DNA of 29,118 nt from the NCBI GenBank assembly GCA_017560305.1, contig JAFYOF010000149.1:1-29118 (forward strand), read 5' to 3'. Positions 7,454 to 15,584 of the stretch are shown here, piece by piece. The stretch comes from Alistipes sp. (GTDB lineage Bacteria > Bacteroidota > Bacteroidia > Bacteroidales > Rikenellaceae). A model generated the notes under the pieces. It was not told the origin of the DNA, made no database searches, and saw only the letters and a program-made list of their open reading frames with translations. How positions within the stretch are numbered: position 1 is the first letter of the stretch; the number at the start of each line of letters is the position of its first letter. The position numbers and the translations under genes are program-made.

Positions 7454-8158
7454 TTACAGCAACTTCTTCTTTGAAGGGATAACAACAAAATCCTTCAGGT
7501 AGAATGGCTCAAAGTAGGCGATATCCTCCACCGCACCAGCCTCAAGACGCTGATGTGCAAGGCGTGCCAAACCGCGTGCCGAGGGGACTACATCAATATA
7601 GGTAGCATCGGGGAGCGCCTCACAACACTTCGCTGCGCCATTGCCGAAAATCACCAGTTGACGACCCTCACGCCACTGCGCAAAACTCTCCTCGGTGATA
7701 ACCTCAGCAGTAACCTCCGACTGCTCACGGCACTGCGAGTCAAAAATCTGGGCATAGACCTCCATACGGCGCGCATCCACCATAGGGCAGAGCAGAGCGT
7801 TCTCCCAATCCTCAACCGAGATGATGCCTGCCTCATAATCCTCAATGGCAACCGCCGCCAACGCCTCCAGCGAACCAACAGCCACCAGCGGGATATTCAG
7901 ACCATAGCACAAGCCCTTGGCAAACGATACACCGATGCGCAAACCTGTGTACGAGCCTGGACCCTTGCCCACGGCAATAGCATCCAGATCGTCTGGCTTC
8001 AGACCTGTCTCACGCAACAACTCATCGACATAGACCGCAACCAACTTAGCGTGGTCACGACCCTGGTCGCTCTCGCGCAACGCCAACAACTCGCCATCGC
8101 GAGCAATACCTACGGAACAGATATCAGTTCCTGTCTCTATACAGAGTATCAATGACAT
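7454..8158 (-). CDS. tsaB: tRNA threonylcarbamoyladenosine biosynthesis protein TsaB
   Basis: TsaB is the non-catalytic partner that dimerises with TsaD in making the t6A37 modification of ANN-decoding tRNAs. The 234-residue protein has the ASKHA fold start LCIETGTDICSVGI (4-17) and the diagnostic segment GKGPGSYTGLRIG. Length is typical (about 230). It is the third gene of a minus-strand run smpB-HAD-tsaB, starting 13 bases after the HAD gene's stop. All three are probably one transcript that stops at the shared terminator at 7403-7434. Confidence 0.93.
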   Translation of the reverse strand: MSLILCIETGTDICSVGIARDGELLALRESDQGRDHAKLVAVYVDELLRETGLKPDDLDAIAVGKGPGSYTGLRIGVSFAKGLCYGLNIPLVAVGSLEALAAVAIEDYEAGIISVEDWENALLCPMVDARRMEVYAQIFDSQCREQSEVTAEVITEESFAQWREGRQLVIFGNGAAKCCEALPDATYIDVVPSARGLARLAHQRLEAGAVEDIAYFEPFYLKDFVVIPSKKKLL

Positions 8159-8171
8159 ATCTATACTATAT

Positions 8172-8954
8172 TTATATCAAACCAAAATGCTCAAGCGCCG
8201 CCGCCACGCCATCCTCATCCACCGACGAGGTCACATAATCGGCCACCTGCTTGAGTTCATCGCAGGCATTACCCATAGCAACACCCAGCGCCACATCCCT
8301 CACCATAGGCACATCGTTTCCGCCATCGCCGAAAGCCATAGCCTCGTCAAGCGAAAGCCCATAGTACTCCATCACCTTCCTCACGCCCAGCGACTTATCG
8401 ACACCACGCATATTCAAATCCATAAAGGTCTCAATCCAGCGGCTCGACATCAACTCGGGCAGCAGAGGCATAACCTCCGCCTCCAGTTCACGGCTGATGT
8501 ATGGACACATCTGCACCACCGACTGCTCGGCAGCCACAGCCCTCACATCGGTAACCTTTGGCGTGATGCTAATCATCTTCGCAATCTTATCAACACGCTC
8601 GTTATTGCGTGCCACATACATATCCTCGTGGGTCATCACCGAGACCACAAAGTCGTGCTTGTCGGACAAATCCAGCACTCGCTCAACCGTTTCGCGCGGA
8701 ATAGCCTGCTCGAAGATAACCTCTCCCGACGAGGTGATGCAGTAACCGCCATTCACCGTGATGTAGCCATCCACGGGGATATCCTTCACGATGGAGGCGT
8801 GCTTCAAAAGTCGACCCGTAGAGATAAAGACCTTCACGCCCCTCTCTCTCAGGCGCTCAATGGCACGGCGAGCCGAGGCGGGCACTGTGTGGGTTGTAAA
8901 ACTCACCAGCGTGCCGTCGATATCGAAGAATACAGCCTTTATCTTGTTACGCAT
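8172..8954 (-). CDS. HAD-superfamily hydrolase, Cof/YidA-like
   Basis: The 260-residue cytoplasmic phosphatase shows all four HAD motifs: FFDIDGTLV (nucleophile D11, acid D13), STGR (45-48), a lysine around 187, and GDGGNDVPMV about residues 207-216. The cap between motifs II and III is the large C2 type of the Cof subfamily. Members dephosphorylate sugar phosphates, FMN, PLP precursors or similar small molecules, and the substrate cannot be read from sequence. It starts 2 bases after the smpB stop, so it is cotranscribed with smpB, and tsaB follows. Confidence 0.9.
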   Translation of the reverse strand: MRNKIKAVFFDIDGTLVSFTTHTVPASARRAIERLRERGVKVFISTGRLLKHASIVKDIPVDGYITVNGGYCITSSGEVIFEQAIPRETVERVLDLSDKHDFVVSVMTHEDMYVARNNERVDKIAKMISITPKVTDVRAVAAEQSVVQMCPYISRELEAEVMPLLPELMSSRWIETFMDLNMRGVDKSLGVRKVMEYYGLSLDEAMAFGDGGNDVPMVRDVALGVAMGNACDELKQVADYVTSSVDEDGVAAALEHFGLI

Positions 8955-8956
8955 CG

Positions 8957-9418
8957 CTACTTATACTTTTTCATTGCCTTGTCCATCTCGCGCTTAGCGT
9001 CATTCTCCTTCAGGTACTCGCGCTTGTCGTAGGCCTTACGACCACGAGCCAGACCGATGACAACCTTCGCATAGCCCTTCTCGCTAAGGAAAAGGCGCAG
9101 GCCGACAACTGTCAGGCCCCTATCCTGCAACGCGCGCTGCAACTTATTGAGTTCCTTGCGGTTGAGCAGGAGTTTGCGGTCGCGCTTGGGGGCGTGGTTA
9201 TTGCAGGTTCCCCAGCCGTACTCCGCCACATTCATACCACGAATCCACAACTCGTTCTTGTCAAAATAGCAATAGCACTCGGTGAGCGACGCCTTGCCCA
9301 AACGGATGGACTTTATCTCGGTGCCAACCAGCACGATGCCCGCGATGTACTCCTCGATAATCTCATAATCGAAGGTCGCTCGCTTGTTGCGGATGTTTAT
9401 ATTTTTGTAATCTGCCAT
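8957..9418 (-). CDS. smpB: SsrA-binding protein SmpB
   Basis: SmpB binds tmRNA and delivers it to stalled ribosomes in trans-translation. From the ATG at 9418 the protein has 153 residues, the usual length. It begins [20 protein letters not shown] and contains [20 protein letters not shown], the OB-fold core, and a basic tail ending DKAMKKYK. An upstream ATG in frame at 9454 would add 12 residues not seen in the family, so the shorter start is preferred. The tmRNA gene itself is not in this window. Confidence 0.95.
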   Translation of the reverse strand: MADYKNINIRNKRATFDYEIIEEYIAGIVLVGTEIKSIRLGKASLTECYCYFDKNELWIRGMNVAEYGWGTCNNHAPKRDRKLLLNRKELNKLQRALQDRGLTVVGLRLFLSEKGYAKVVIGLARGRKAYDKREYLKENDAKREMDKAMKKYK

Positions 9419-9557
9419 AACTTTTTTCGCTACTTGCCTACTCTTTTGTGGCACTGTTTTTGCCGTTTACACTTGCGGGGTAGGACTGGAAAAGGTAACT
9501 TTCTTTATCTTTTTTGATATGTTTTACACGACACATCTTTCTGTTTATTTTCTGTTT

Positions 9558-9583
9558 GCACACTGTGTGCGTAGCGATACGCA
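9558..9583. other. Tandem hairpins between dnaG and smpB
   Basis: GCACAC-T-GTGTGC (9558-9570) is followed, sharing bases, by TGCGTA-GCGA-TACGCA (9568-9583), a perfect 6-bp stem whose plus-strand loop is GNRA-like. The two stems are mutually exclusive. They lie just downstream of the dnaG stop and may slow or process the dnaG transcript; no T tract follows. Confidence 0.4.
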
Positions 9584-9608
9584 TACGCCTCCAGCCCTCC
9601 CCCACTTT

Positions 9609-11591
9609 TTACAGAATCAGTCGCTGACTCTGGCGGGAGATAGCCGTCTTGACATTGTTGAGCTGGGTCAGCTGGCGAATGCACTCGTCGAACTCCTCAT
9701 CGGTAATGTTTGGGTCGTCCAGACGCTCGCTCACAGCCTTGTACATACGCTCAACAATCTTCGAGCGGTAGAGCATAATCGCCTTGGGCACGCCATTGGC
9801 GAGAATCTCAATCTCGCTCTCGACATGCACATCCTTCTGATGCCACAACTCGCTTGGGACATAGTTGTCGTCCGAAGTGAGGATATCAACCGCCATATTG
9901 CAGACCTCAGGGTCGAGGTGGTTGACAAAATACTGCACTGGCACCTCAACACCCACACCCAGCGCATTCCACTGCTCGCGGTAGGTGGCAAGGATATTCT
10001 GATAGACGGGCGTCACGAAGACAATCTGGTCCTCGTCCAGCGACTGGAAAATCTCGTCAGCGATATTCACGCTCACAATCTTGCCCGACTCGTTAATCTC
10101 ATAATATTTGTGACCCGACTTCAGGAGGTACTTCACCAACTCATACTCCAGCGTTTCGATACTGCTGCCGACATCGGTAGGCTTGGTGATGTCAATCTCA
10201 ACCCTATGCTCTCGCTGCTCACGCTCAATGAGACCCCTCTGGCGCTGCATAAAGTCTGACGCCTCACGACCGCCACCCGCCTGCTGGACACGCTTGCGTG
10301 CCACCTCCGAGATGAGGACATTCTCATCCACACTCATTATGCGGGCGCAATCCTTGATGAAGACCGAGCGCTGGATGGCGTCAGGAATCTGAACGATTGA
10401 CTGCACCATATCGGTAATCACATTCGAGCGCTTGATAGGGTCCTTGCCCGCCTCCGAAAGCATCAGCTTCGCCTTGAACGAAAGGAAATCCTCCTCGTTC
10501 TCCTGAATGTAGGCACGCACCTGGTCGGCAGTATGCGCACGGGCGAATGAGTCGGGGTCGTGCTCGGGTGGCAACAACACCACGCGGACATTCATACCCT
10601 CCTTCAAAATCATATCTATACCGCGCAACGAGGCGTGAATACCAGCCGAGTCACCATCATAGATAACCGTGATATTGCGTGTAAAGCGGTGCAAAAGCTG
10701 AATCTGCTCGGTTGTAAGGGATGTACCCGACGACGCCACAACATTCTCTACACCAGCCTGATGCATCGAGATTACATCGGTGTAACCCTCCACCATAATG
10801 GCGTAATCCTGCTGCTGGATGGCCTTCTTGGCAAAATAGAGACCATACAACTCGCGCTTCTTGCTGTAAATCTCGCTCTCGGGCGAGTTCTGATACTTCG
10901 CCACACTCTTGTCGGTGCGCAGCGTACGACCACCGAAGGCCACCACACGACCCGAAATGTTGTGCACGGGGAACATCACTCTGTCACGGAAGCGGTCACG
11001 CAAACGACCATCGCTCTCGCGCTGGAAGGTAAGACCCGTAGAGAGCAGGAACTCCTGCTTGTAGCCCGCACCTATCGCCGCCATAGTCATCGCATCGCCC
11101 TCGGCAGAGCAGAATCCAAGACCGAACTTCTTGATTGTCGCCTCCGTGAAGCCTCGCTTCTGGGCAAAGTAACTCAAGCCCACGCTACGACCCTCCGCCG
11201 ATGTGGTGAGGTAACGCGAGAAGTACTCCGCAGCCCAGCCGTTCAGGGCGAACATACTCTCGCGGTCGTTGTTGCGGCGTACATCCTCCTCGGTCTGCAC
11301 GCGCTCCTCAACCTCAATACCATATCGCTTGCCGACAATCTTCAAAGCCTCGGGATATGATACACCCTCGTGCTCCATCACGAAAGTGACCGCATTGCCA
11401 CCCTTTCCGCAGCCGAAGCACTTGTAGACGCCCTTCGATGGAGATACCACAAACGAAGGAGTCTTTTCGTTATGGAAAGGGCAACACGCCTGATAGTTCA
11501 CGCCCTTTTTCTTGAGCGTGACATAGTCGCTGATGATATCCACGATATCAGCCGCTGCATAAATTCTATCTACCGTATTGCGATCAATCAT
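9609..11591 (-). CDS. dnaG: DNA primase
   Basis: DnaG lays RNA primers at the replication fork. The 660-residue protein has the N-terminal CHC2 zinc finger (C37, H40, C58, C61; CPFHNEKTPSF and CFGCGKGG), then the TOPRIM catalytic domain with MVEGYTDVISMHQAG and VIYDGDSAG (the acidic metal-binding residues), and a longer C-terminal region for helicase interaction. Length is normal. It lies upstream of smpB on the same strand with a 190-base gap, so cotranscription is uncertain. The start is supported by the promoter at 11611-11641. Confidence 0.97.
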   Translation of the reverse strand: MIDRNTVDRIYAAADIVDIISDYVTLKKKGVNYQACCPFHNEKTPSFVVSPSKGVYKCFGCGKGGNAVTFVMEHEGVSYPEALKIVGKRYGIEVEERVQTEEDVRRNNDRESMFALNGWAAEYFSRYLTTSAEGRSVGLSYFAQKRGFTEATIKKFGLGFCSAEGDAMTMAAIGAGYKQEFLLSTGLTFQRESDGRLRDRFRDRVMFPVHNISGRVVAFGGRTLRTDKSVAKYQNSPESEIYSKKRELYGLYFAKKAIQQQDYAIMVEGYTDVISMHQAGVENVVASSGTSLTTEQIQLLHRFTRNITVIYDGDSAGIHASLRGIDMILKEGMNVRVVLLPPEHDPDSFARAHTADQVRAYIQENEEDFLSFKAKLMLSEAGKDPIKRSNVITDMVQSIVQIPDAIQRSVFIKDCARIMSVDENVLISEVARKRVQQAGGGREASDFMQRQRGLIEREQREHRVEIDITKPTDVGSSIETLEYELVKYLLKSGHKYYEINESGKIVSVNIADEIFQSLDEDQIVFVTPVYQNILATYREQWNALGVGVEVPVQYFVNHLDPEVCNMAVDILTSDDNYVPSELWHQKDVHVESEIEILANGVPKAIMLYRSKIVERMYKAVSERLDDPNITDEEFDECIRQLTQLNNVKTAISRQSQRLIL

Positions 11592-11610
11592 ATCCTTTAG
11601 TTATAGAATG

Positions 11611-11641
11611 CAAAGATAGAAATAATTTTACATATTCGAAA
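11611..11641 (-). promoter_or_regulatory. Promoter of dnaG
   Basis: On the minus strand TATCTTTG (11618-11611) matches the -7 consensus, and 19 bases upstream is TTTC (11641-11638), three of four -33 bases. The start would be about 13 bases before the dnaG ATG. Confidence 0.55.
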
Positions 11642-11831
11642 AATCTGCGAGGCTCTTTGGCGATGATTTTCTTCTTTTCGTCGGCGATAATTTTTCCACT
11701 CCTCGCAAAAAGAGCATTCCCGCAACCCGCCACCTGACAAACTCAACACACAAATACGCCCAAAAACCCTCCGCCAACACCCAAAAAGAGTGCGATTTGC
11801 GCATTTTAATGCAATAAAAAAGTCTTTTTCT

Positions 11832-11863
11832 ATTGTTTTTCTACTACGAAATTATTATTTTTG
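11832..11863 (+). promoter_or_regulatory. Plus-strand promoter of the 11870 transcript
   Basis: ATTG (11832-11835), 20 bases, TATTTTTG (11856-11863). The -33 box has three of four bases and the -7 box fits TAnnTTTG. The same form, including the preceding CT, occurs before the 6S-like RNA at 27811. Transcription would start near 11870. The 11642-11831 stretch before it is AT-rich and shows nothing else. Confidence 0.55.
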
Positions 11864-11869
11864 CATAAT

Positions 11870-12005
11870 ATATAGCAATAAAATATTGCAATATACGAGG
11901 GCTTTTGACTCCGCCTGGAATGGATTGGGCGGGCTCAATGGAAAGTGGCGAAAGCCTCAACCCAGGCCCCGGCACATAGTACGATAACAGCAGAAAAGGC
12001 CCTCA
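11870..12005 (+). ncRNA. Candidate structured RNA or leader of unknown family
   Basis: After the promoter comes a small hairpin GCAATA/TATTGC. Then GAGGGCTTTT (11897-11906) pairs with AAAAGGCCCTC (11994-12004) with one bulge, enclosing about 87 bases. Inside, GCCTGG (11913-11918) pairs with CCAGGC (11962-11967), and GGC-GAAA-GCC (11947-11956) forms a GNRA-capped hairpin that favours the plus strand as the transcribed one. I checked for SRP RNA, RNase P RNA and tmRNA motifs and did not find them. No terminator follows, so the transcript may run through the antisense of tRNA-Arg into the regulator gene at 12125. Confidence 0.45.
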
Positions 12006-12022
12006 AAGTGAGAGCCCAAGAG

Positions 12023-12094
12023 CAACCCCGAAAGGATTCGAACCTTCATCGTAAGAACCGGAATCTTATATTCTATCCATTGAACTACGGGGTC
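12023..12094 (-). tRNA. tRNA-Arg (CCG)
   Basis: On the minus strand acceptor GACCCCG pairs with CGGGGTT (one G-T pair), discriminator G. The anticodon stem TAAGA pairs with TCTTA around the loop TTCCGGT, giving anticodon CCG (arginine, codon CGG). The T arm GAAGG-TTCGAAT-CCTTT is complete, with one wobble pair. CCA is not encoded. Confidence 0.93.
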
Positions 12095-12101
12095 GTGACT
12101 G

Positions 12102-12132
12102 CAAATGTAACAAAATTTTTTGATATGGCAAA
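12102..12132 (-). promoter_or_regulatory. Promoter of tRNA-Arg, overlapping the start of a coding region
   Basis: On the minus strand TTTG (12132-12129), exactly 19 bases, then TACATTTG (12109-12102). Both boxes match the consensus fully. The -33 box covers codons 2-3 of the plus-strand regulator gene that starts at 12125. Confidence 0.75.
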
Positions 12133-12748
12133 CAATCAATATTGGGAGCGTTTGGAGCAGGTGATTCGCTGGGCAAATATGTCGGCGAACTCATTCGGCA
12201 AGCATATCGGATTATTGCGCTCGGAGAGTCTCTACCAGATTAAGGCAGGACGATTTGGCATCTCCCACAATCTCGCGAAGCGCATCACCGAAAAATTCCC
12301 TGAAATCAGTTCAGGCTGGTTGCTCTCGGGCGAGGGCACGATGCTTGGTGGCGTGAATCCCGTGCAGACAATCCCATATTACGACCTCGACATCTCGGCG
12401 TGCCGCAGCCTCGGCAGCGATTTACTCCAACCATCGAGTATGCTTCACCTGCCCGTGGTGGAGCAGTGCGACTGCGCATTCCGCAGCTTCGATGTGGCTA
12501 TCAACTCGGAGATTATGGCAGGTTCGATAGTTTTTCTGCAAAAAATAGACACAAAAGCGATTATTCCAGGACGCTACTATGTGATTGTTGCTCCAAATTA
12601 TGTACTTTTGCGTAAGGTGCGCTTCGCGGACGAGAACCACACGGCCCTACTGCTGGAGGCTACGGAGAATGACCCGAATGCACTCACCATCGCCGAGAAG
12701 AAGATTGAGAGTATGTATCGCGTGGTGGCAAACCTGAAGATTTATTAA
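12125..12748 (+). CDS. Phage-repressor-like helix-turn-helix protein with S24-like C-terminal domain
   Basis: The 207-residue protein (from ATG 12125; an in-frame ATG at 11945 would read through the tRNA antisense and the structured region and is rejected) has an N-terminal helix-turn-helix of about 65 residues (MSANSFGKHIGLLRSESLYQ). This is followed by ISSGWLLSGEGTML, a phrase typical of Bacteroidetes repressors. The C-terminal half (about 110-205) resembles the LexA/cI peptidase fold. The usual G-D-S-M around the catalytic serine is not seen (CAFRSFDVAIN instead), and the expected lysine region reads VLLRKVR, so self-cleavage is doubtful. It is the first gene of a probable operon with the histidine kinase 31 bases later. 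The DNA target is unknown. Confidence 0.75.
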   Translation: MANNQYWERLEQVIRWANMSANSFGKHIGLLRSESLYQIKAGRFGISHNLAKRITEKFPEISSGWLLSGEGTMLGGVNPVQTIPYYDLDISACRSLGSDLLQPSSMLHLPVVEQCDCAFRSFDVAINSEIMAGSIVFLQKIDTKAIIPGRYYVIVAPNYVLLRKVRFADENHTALLLEATENDPNALTIAEKKIESMYRVVANLKIY

Positions 12749-12779
12749 TTTGACCAATGACCTAAAAAAATAACTAACT

Positions 12780-13835
12780 ATGATGACCGTAAAGACTAAA
12801 GAGAACGCTTCATTGCTTTTGGCTTTGATAGCAGCCATTGCCGTTTCGCTGGTGATGGTATTGTGTGGAATTGTTTGGTGGAAGATTCTCATTGTGGCAG
12901 GCGTGATGTTTGGCGCAATGTCATTGATTTCGCTCTATATGATCAAGGCCTATGTAGCCTACAAGCTCAAGCCTATCTACTCGATGGTGCTCTCACGCCA
13001 GGTGCACACCGCAGAGATTGTGGATGAGCTCAACGACAAGCATGTGGAGAGCATCTCGGATGAGCTTACTGCGTGGGCAGACGACAACGACAAGGAGATT
13101 TCACGATTAAAGGAGAGCGAGGCGTTCCGCAAGCAGTATCTGGGCAATGTGGCGCACGAGTTGAAGACACCAATCTTCAACATTCAGGGCTACATCTCTA
13201 CCCTGCTGGACGGTGGTCTGGAGGATGAACTCATCAACAGAAAATATCTTGAGCGCGCCGAGAAGAGTATCGACCGCTTGATTAACATTGTAAACGACCT
13301 CGACACTATCAACAAGCTCGAGAACGATATGAACCGCATCAAGATAGAGCAGTTCGACATCGTGGCTCTCACAAAGGAGATCAGCGAGCAGCTGGAGATG
13401 GAGGCGACAAAGCGCGGCATCACCATCTCGGTGAAGGGCGCAGACTCTCTGCCATCGCCATTCTGGGTGTCGGCCGACAAGCACTTTACGGGTCAGGTGT
13501 TGGTAAACCTCATCATCAACTCCATCAAGTATGGCAAGGAGGGTGGCAAGACACGCATCCGCTTCCGCGATATGCTTGACAAGATTCTCATCGAGGTGGA
13601 GGATACTGGCGTTGGTATCGCAAAGGAGGACCAGCCTCGTATCTTCGAGCGCTTCTACCGTGTGGACAAGGGTCGCTCACGCGAGCAGGGCGGTACCGGT
13701 TTGGGCTTGGCTATCGTGAAGCACATCGTGGAGGCTCACGGCGAGCGCATCACCGTACGCAGCGAGTTGGGTCAGGGTACTACTTTCGCCTTCCCACTCA
13801 AGAAGGCAAACACTTCAGTCAAAGAGGCAAAATAA
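12780..13835 (+). CDS. Two-transmembrane sensor histidine kinase
   Basis: The 351-residue protein has two hydrophobic segments (about 11-31 and 35-57) with almost no loop between them, so it lacks an extracytoplasmic sensor domain. A short linker leads to the HisKA domain with phospho-acceptor H126 in NVAHELKTPIFN. The ATP-binding domain follows with N box NLIINSIKYG (N247), G1 box EDTGVGI (D275), F box RIFERFYR and G2 box GGTGLGLAI. It is PhoR-like in architecture. No response regulator lies next to it, so it is an orphan here and its partner must be elsewhere. It may sense membrane state, fitting the envelope genes lgt and SPOR that follow. Confidence 0.92.
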   Translation: MMTVKTKENASLLLALIAAIAVSLVMVLCGIVWWKILIVAGVMFGAMSLISLYMIKAYVAYKLKPIYSMVLSRQVHTAEIVDELNDKHVESISDELTAWADDNDKEISRLKESEAFRKQYLGNVAHELKTPIFNIQGYISTLLDGGLEDELINRKYLERAEKSIDRLINIVNDLDTINKLENDMNRIKIEQFDIVALTKEISEQLEMEATKRGITISVKGADSLPSPFWVSADKHFTGQVLVNLIINSIKYGKEGGKTRIRFRDMLDKILIEVEDTGVGIAKEDQPRIFERFYRVDKGRSREQGGTGLGLAIVKHIVEAHGERITVRSELGQGTTFAFPLKKANTSVKEAK

Positions 13836-13850
13836 TTTTAACACAAGAAT

Positions 13851-14717
13851 ATGTTGAACGACTTTCTATATATTGTATGGGACTTTGATCCCGCGATGCT
13901 CTCAATCGGTGGATTTGAATTGAGATACTACGGTCTGATGTGGGCGCTGACATTCCTGCTTGGCGAACGCTTCTTCTCAAACTATTCCAAGCGCGAGGGC
14001 TTCGGTGCAGAGGTCGTTGAGACAGGTTTCGTATGGATTGTGCTGGGTGCAGTGCTGGGTGCTCGTGTAGGTCATTGTCTTTTCTACGAGTTCCCCTACT
14101 ACATCACCAAGCCTTGGGCAATCATCACAGAGTTCCGCAACGGAGGAATGGCAAGCCACGGCTCGGCGCTGGGTATGCTGCTGGGTATGTGGATTACCTG
14201 CCGCAAACTCAAGATGCCATACATCTGGTGGCTCGACCGCATTATGATTCCCGTGACAATTGGTGGCGCTCTGGTGCGATTCGGCAATCTCTGCAACTCG
14301 GAGATTGTGGGTCGCGTGACAGACCTCCCCTGGGGTTTCAAGTTCGTGAGAAACTTCCCTAATATGCCGCTTGAGAGCGTGCCCGTGCAGCATCCTGCGC
14401 AGATTTACGAGGCGCTCTTCTACCTTGTAACATTTGTCATCCTGTTGTGGATGTACTACAAGCGCGACGAGGGTCGCAAGCGCCCTGGACTGATGTTCAG
14501 TGTGGGCGTATTGGGTGTATTCCTCACTCGCCCATTCGTTGAGCTGGTGAAGATAAACCAGGAGGCCTTCGAGGAGGGTATGGCGTTGAATATGGGTCAG
14601 TTGCTGAGCATTCCGTTCATTGCACTTGCCCTGTATGTGATGTGGGGCGCACTGAAGGGTCGCTACCCCGTGGCAACTCCAAACAAGAGAGAGGATAAAA
14701 ACAGAAAAAAGAGATAG
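13851..14717 (+). CDS. lgt: Prolipoprotein diacylglyceryl transferase
   Basis: Lgt transfers diacylglycerol from phosphatidylglycerol to the lipobox cysteine of prolipoproteins in the inner membrane. The 288-residue protein has about seven membrane segments. It keeps the conserved RYYGLMWALTFLLG start, the H103 region GMASHGSALGMLLG, and LVRFGNLCNSEIVG (R143, N146), matching the family GRxGNxxNxE signature in position. It ends with a lysine/arginine-rich tail. It lies 15 bases after the kinase gene and 3 bases before the HU/SPOR gene, so it is in the same operon. Confidence 0.96.
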   Translation: MLNDFLYIVWDFDPAMLSIGGFELRYYGLMWALTFLLGERFFSNYSKREGFGAEVVETGFVWIVLGAVLGARVGHCLFYEFPYYITKPWAIITEFRNGGMASHGSALGMLLGMWITCRKLKMPYIWWLDRIMIPVTIGGALVRFGNLCNSEIVGRVTDLPWGFKFVRNFPNMPLESVPVQHPAQIYEALFYLVTFVILLWMYYKRDEGRKRPGLMFSVGVLGVFLTRPFVELVKINQEAFEEGMALNMGQLLSIPFIALALYVMWGALKGRYPVATPNKREDKNRKKR

Positions 14718-14720
14718 ATT

Positions 14721-15584
14721 ATGGTCGGAGAGGTAAACAAAATCATCTACAATATGCTCATTAGCGGTCAGGGCGTCTACCTGCCCGAGATCGGCACACT
14801 CTACATTGAGCGTCAGGGCGCTCGAAAGGTTGCAAGCAACAAACTGATGAGCCCACGCAACATCGTGCGATTCACCTCGCAGGTGCAGGCGACATCGCTC
14901 GTGGAGGAGATTACAAAGATTGCAAGTTGCGAAACAGAGCAGGCTCAGGATATCTACGACCGCTGGCGTGCAAAGACGCAGGTGGGCAGTTCAGTAACCA
15001 TCGAGGGTGTAGGCAAACTCACCGACAAGAGTTTCGCTGTAGAGTCGGGCTTCAACAAGACAATCAATCCGCAGGGCATCAAGACAATAGTTGTTCGCCG
15101 CCGCAAGTCACACGCCTGGTTGTTCATCCTGAGCGGTGTATGTATCGTGGTGGCATTGGGTATCTTCGCATTCCTTTTGTGGGGCGAGGCACCAAAGACT
15201 GTTGTCACTTCACCAGCACCAGCCGTTGCAGAGCAGAGCGCACCAGCAGAGGTCGTAGCAGAGCCAACAGACTCATTATCAGATGCAGAGGGCACCACCC
15301 CAGCAGAGGAGGCAACTGCATCAGAGGAGGTTACAGAGCCAAGAGCAGCAAGCCGAGAGTATGCACACTATGTGGTGATGGGTATCTTTAGCGAGGAGGC
15401 AAACGCAACACGCGCCGCCGAGCAGGTGAAGAGCAAGATTCAGGAAGCGGAGTGTGTTATCCGTCCATTCAAGAACAAGCATATGGTAACGGTATTCGGC
15501 AGCGACAGCCGCTCGGAGTGCAACACCTTTGCGAAGTCTTACCTCGACATCTACCCTGATTTGTGGATCTACGACAATAAGTAA
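14721..15584 (+). CDS. HU-like domain/transmembrane/SPOR domain protein
   Basis: The 287-residue protein has three parts. Residues 1-120 resemble the HU-CCDC81-type bacterial domain found in Bacteroidetes (ISGQGVYLPEIGTLYIER and VTIEGVGKLTDKS, a duplicated HU-like half). Residues 132-154 form one membrane span after the basic stretch RRRKSH. Then a long Pro/Ala/Glu-rich linker (155-210) precedes a C-terminal SPOR domain (about 212-287; AHYVVMGIFSEEANA), which in known cases binds denuded peptidoglycan glycans at division sites. The topology puts the HU-like part in the cytoplasm and SPOR in the periplasm. A role linking DNA or the cytoplasm to the septum is inference. GtrA starts within its stop codon. 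Confidence 0.83.
   Translation: MVGEVNKIIYNMLISGQGVYLPEIGTLYIERQGARKVASNKLMSPRNIVRFTSQVQATSLVEEITKIASCETEQAQDIYDRWRAKTQVGSSVTIEGVGKLTDKSFAVESGFNKTINPQGIKTIVVRRRKSHAWLFILSGVCIVVALGIFAFLLWGEAPKTVVTSPAPAVAEQSAPAEVVAEPTDSLSDAEGTTPAEEATASEEVTEPRAASREYAHYVVMGIFSEEANATRAAEQVKSKIQEAECVIRPFKNKHMVTVFGSDSRSECNTFAKSYLDIYPDLWIYDNK

Noticed and set aside
9419..9454. Upstream smpB start adding 12 residues
   Set aside because: The extension [12 protein letters not shown] is not part of the SmpB family, which begins at the ATG at 9418.
11897..12004. Possible SRP (4.5S) RNA
   Set aside because: The size is similar, but the conserved GGAA-capped helix 8 segment with CAGG and AGCAGC is absent.
11945..12124. 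60-codon N-terminal extension of the regulator
   Set aside because: It would translate the structured region and the antisense of tRNA-Arg; the helix-turn-helix homology begins at the ATG at 12125.
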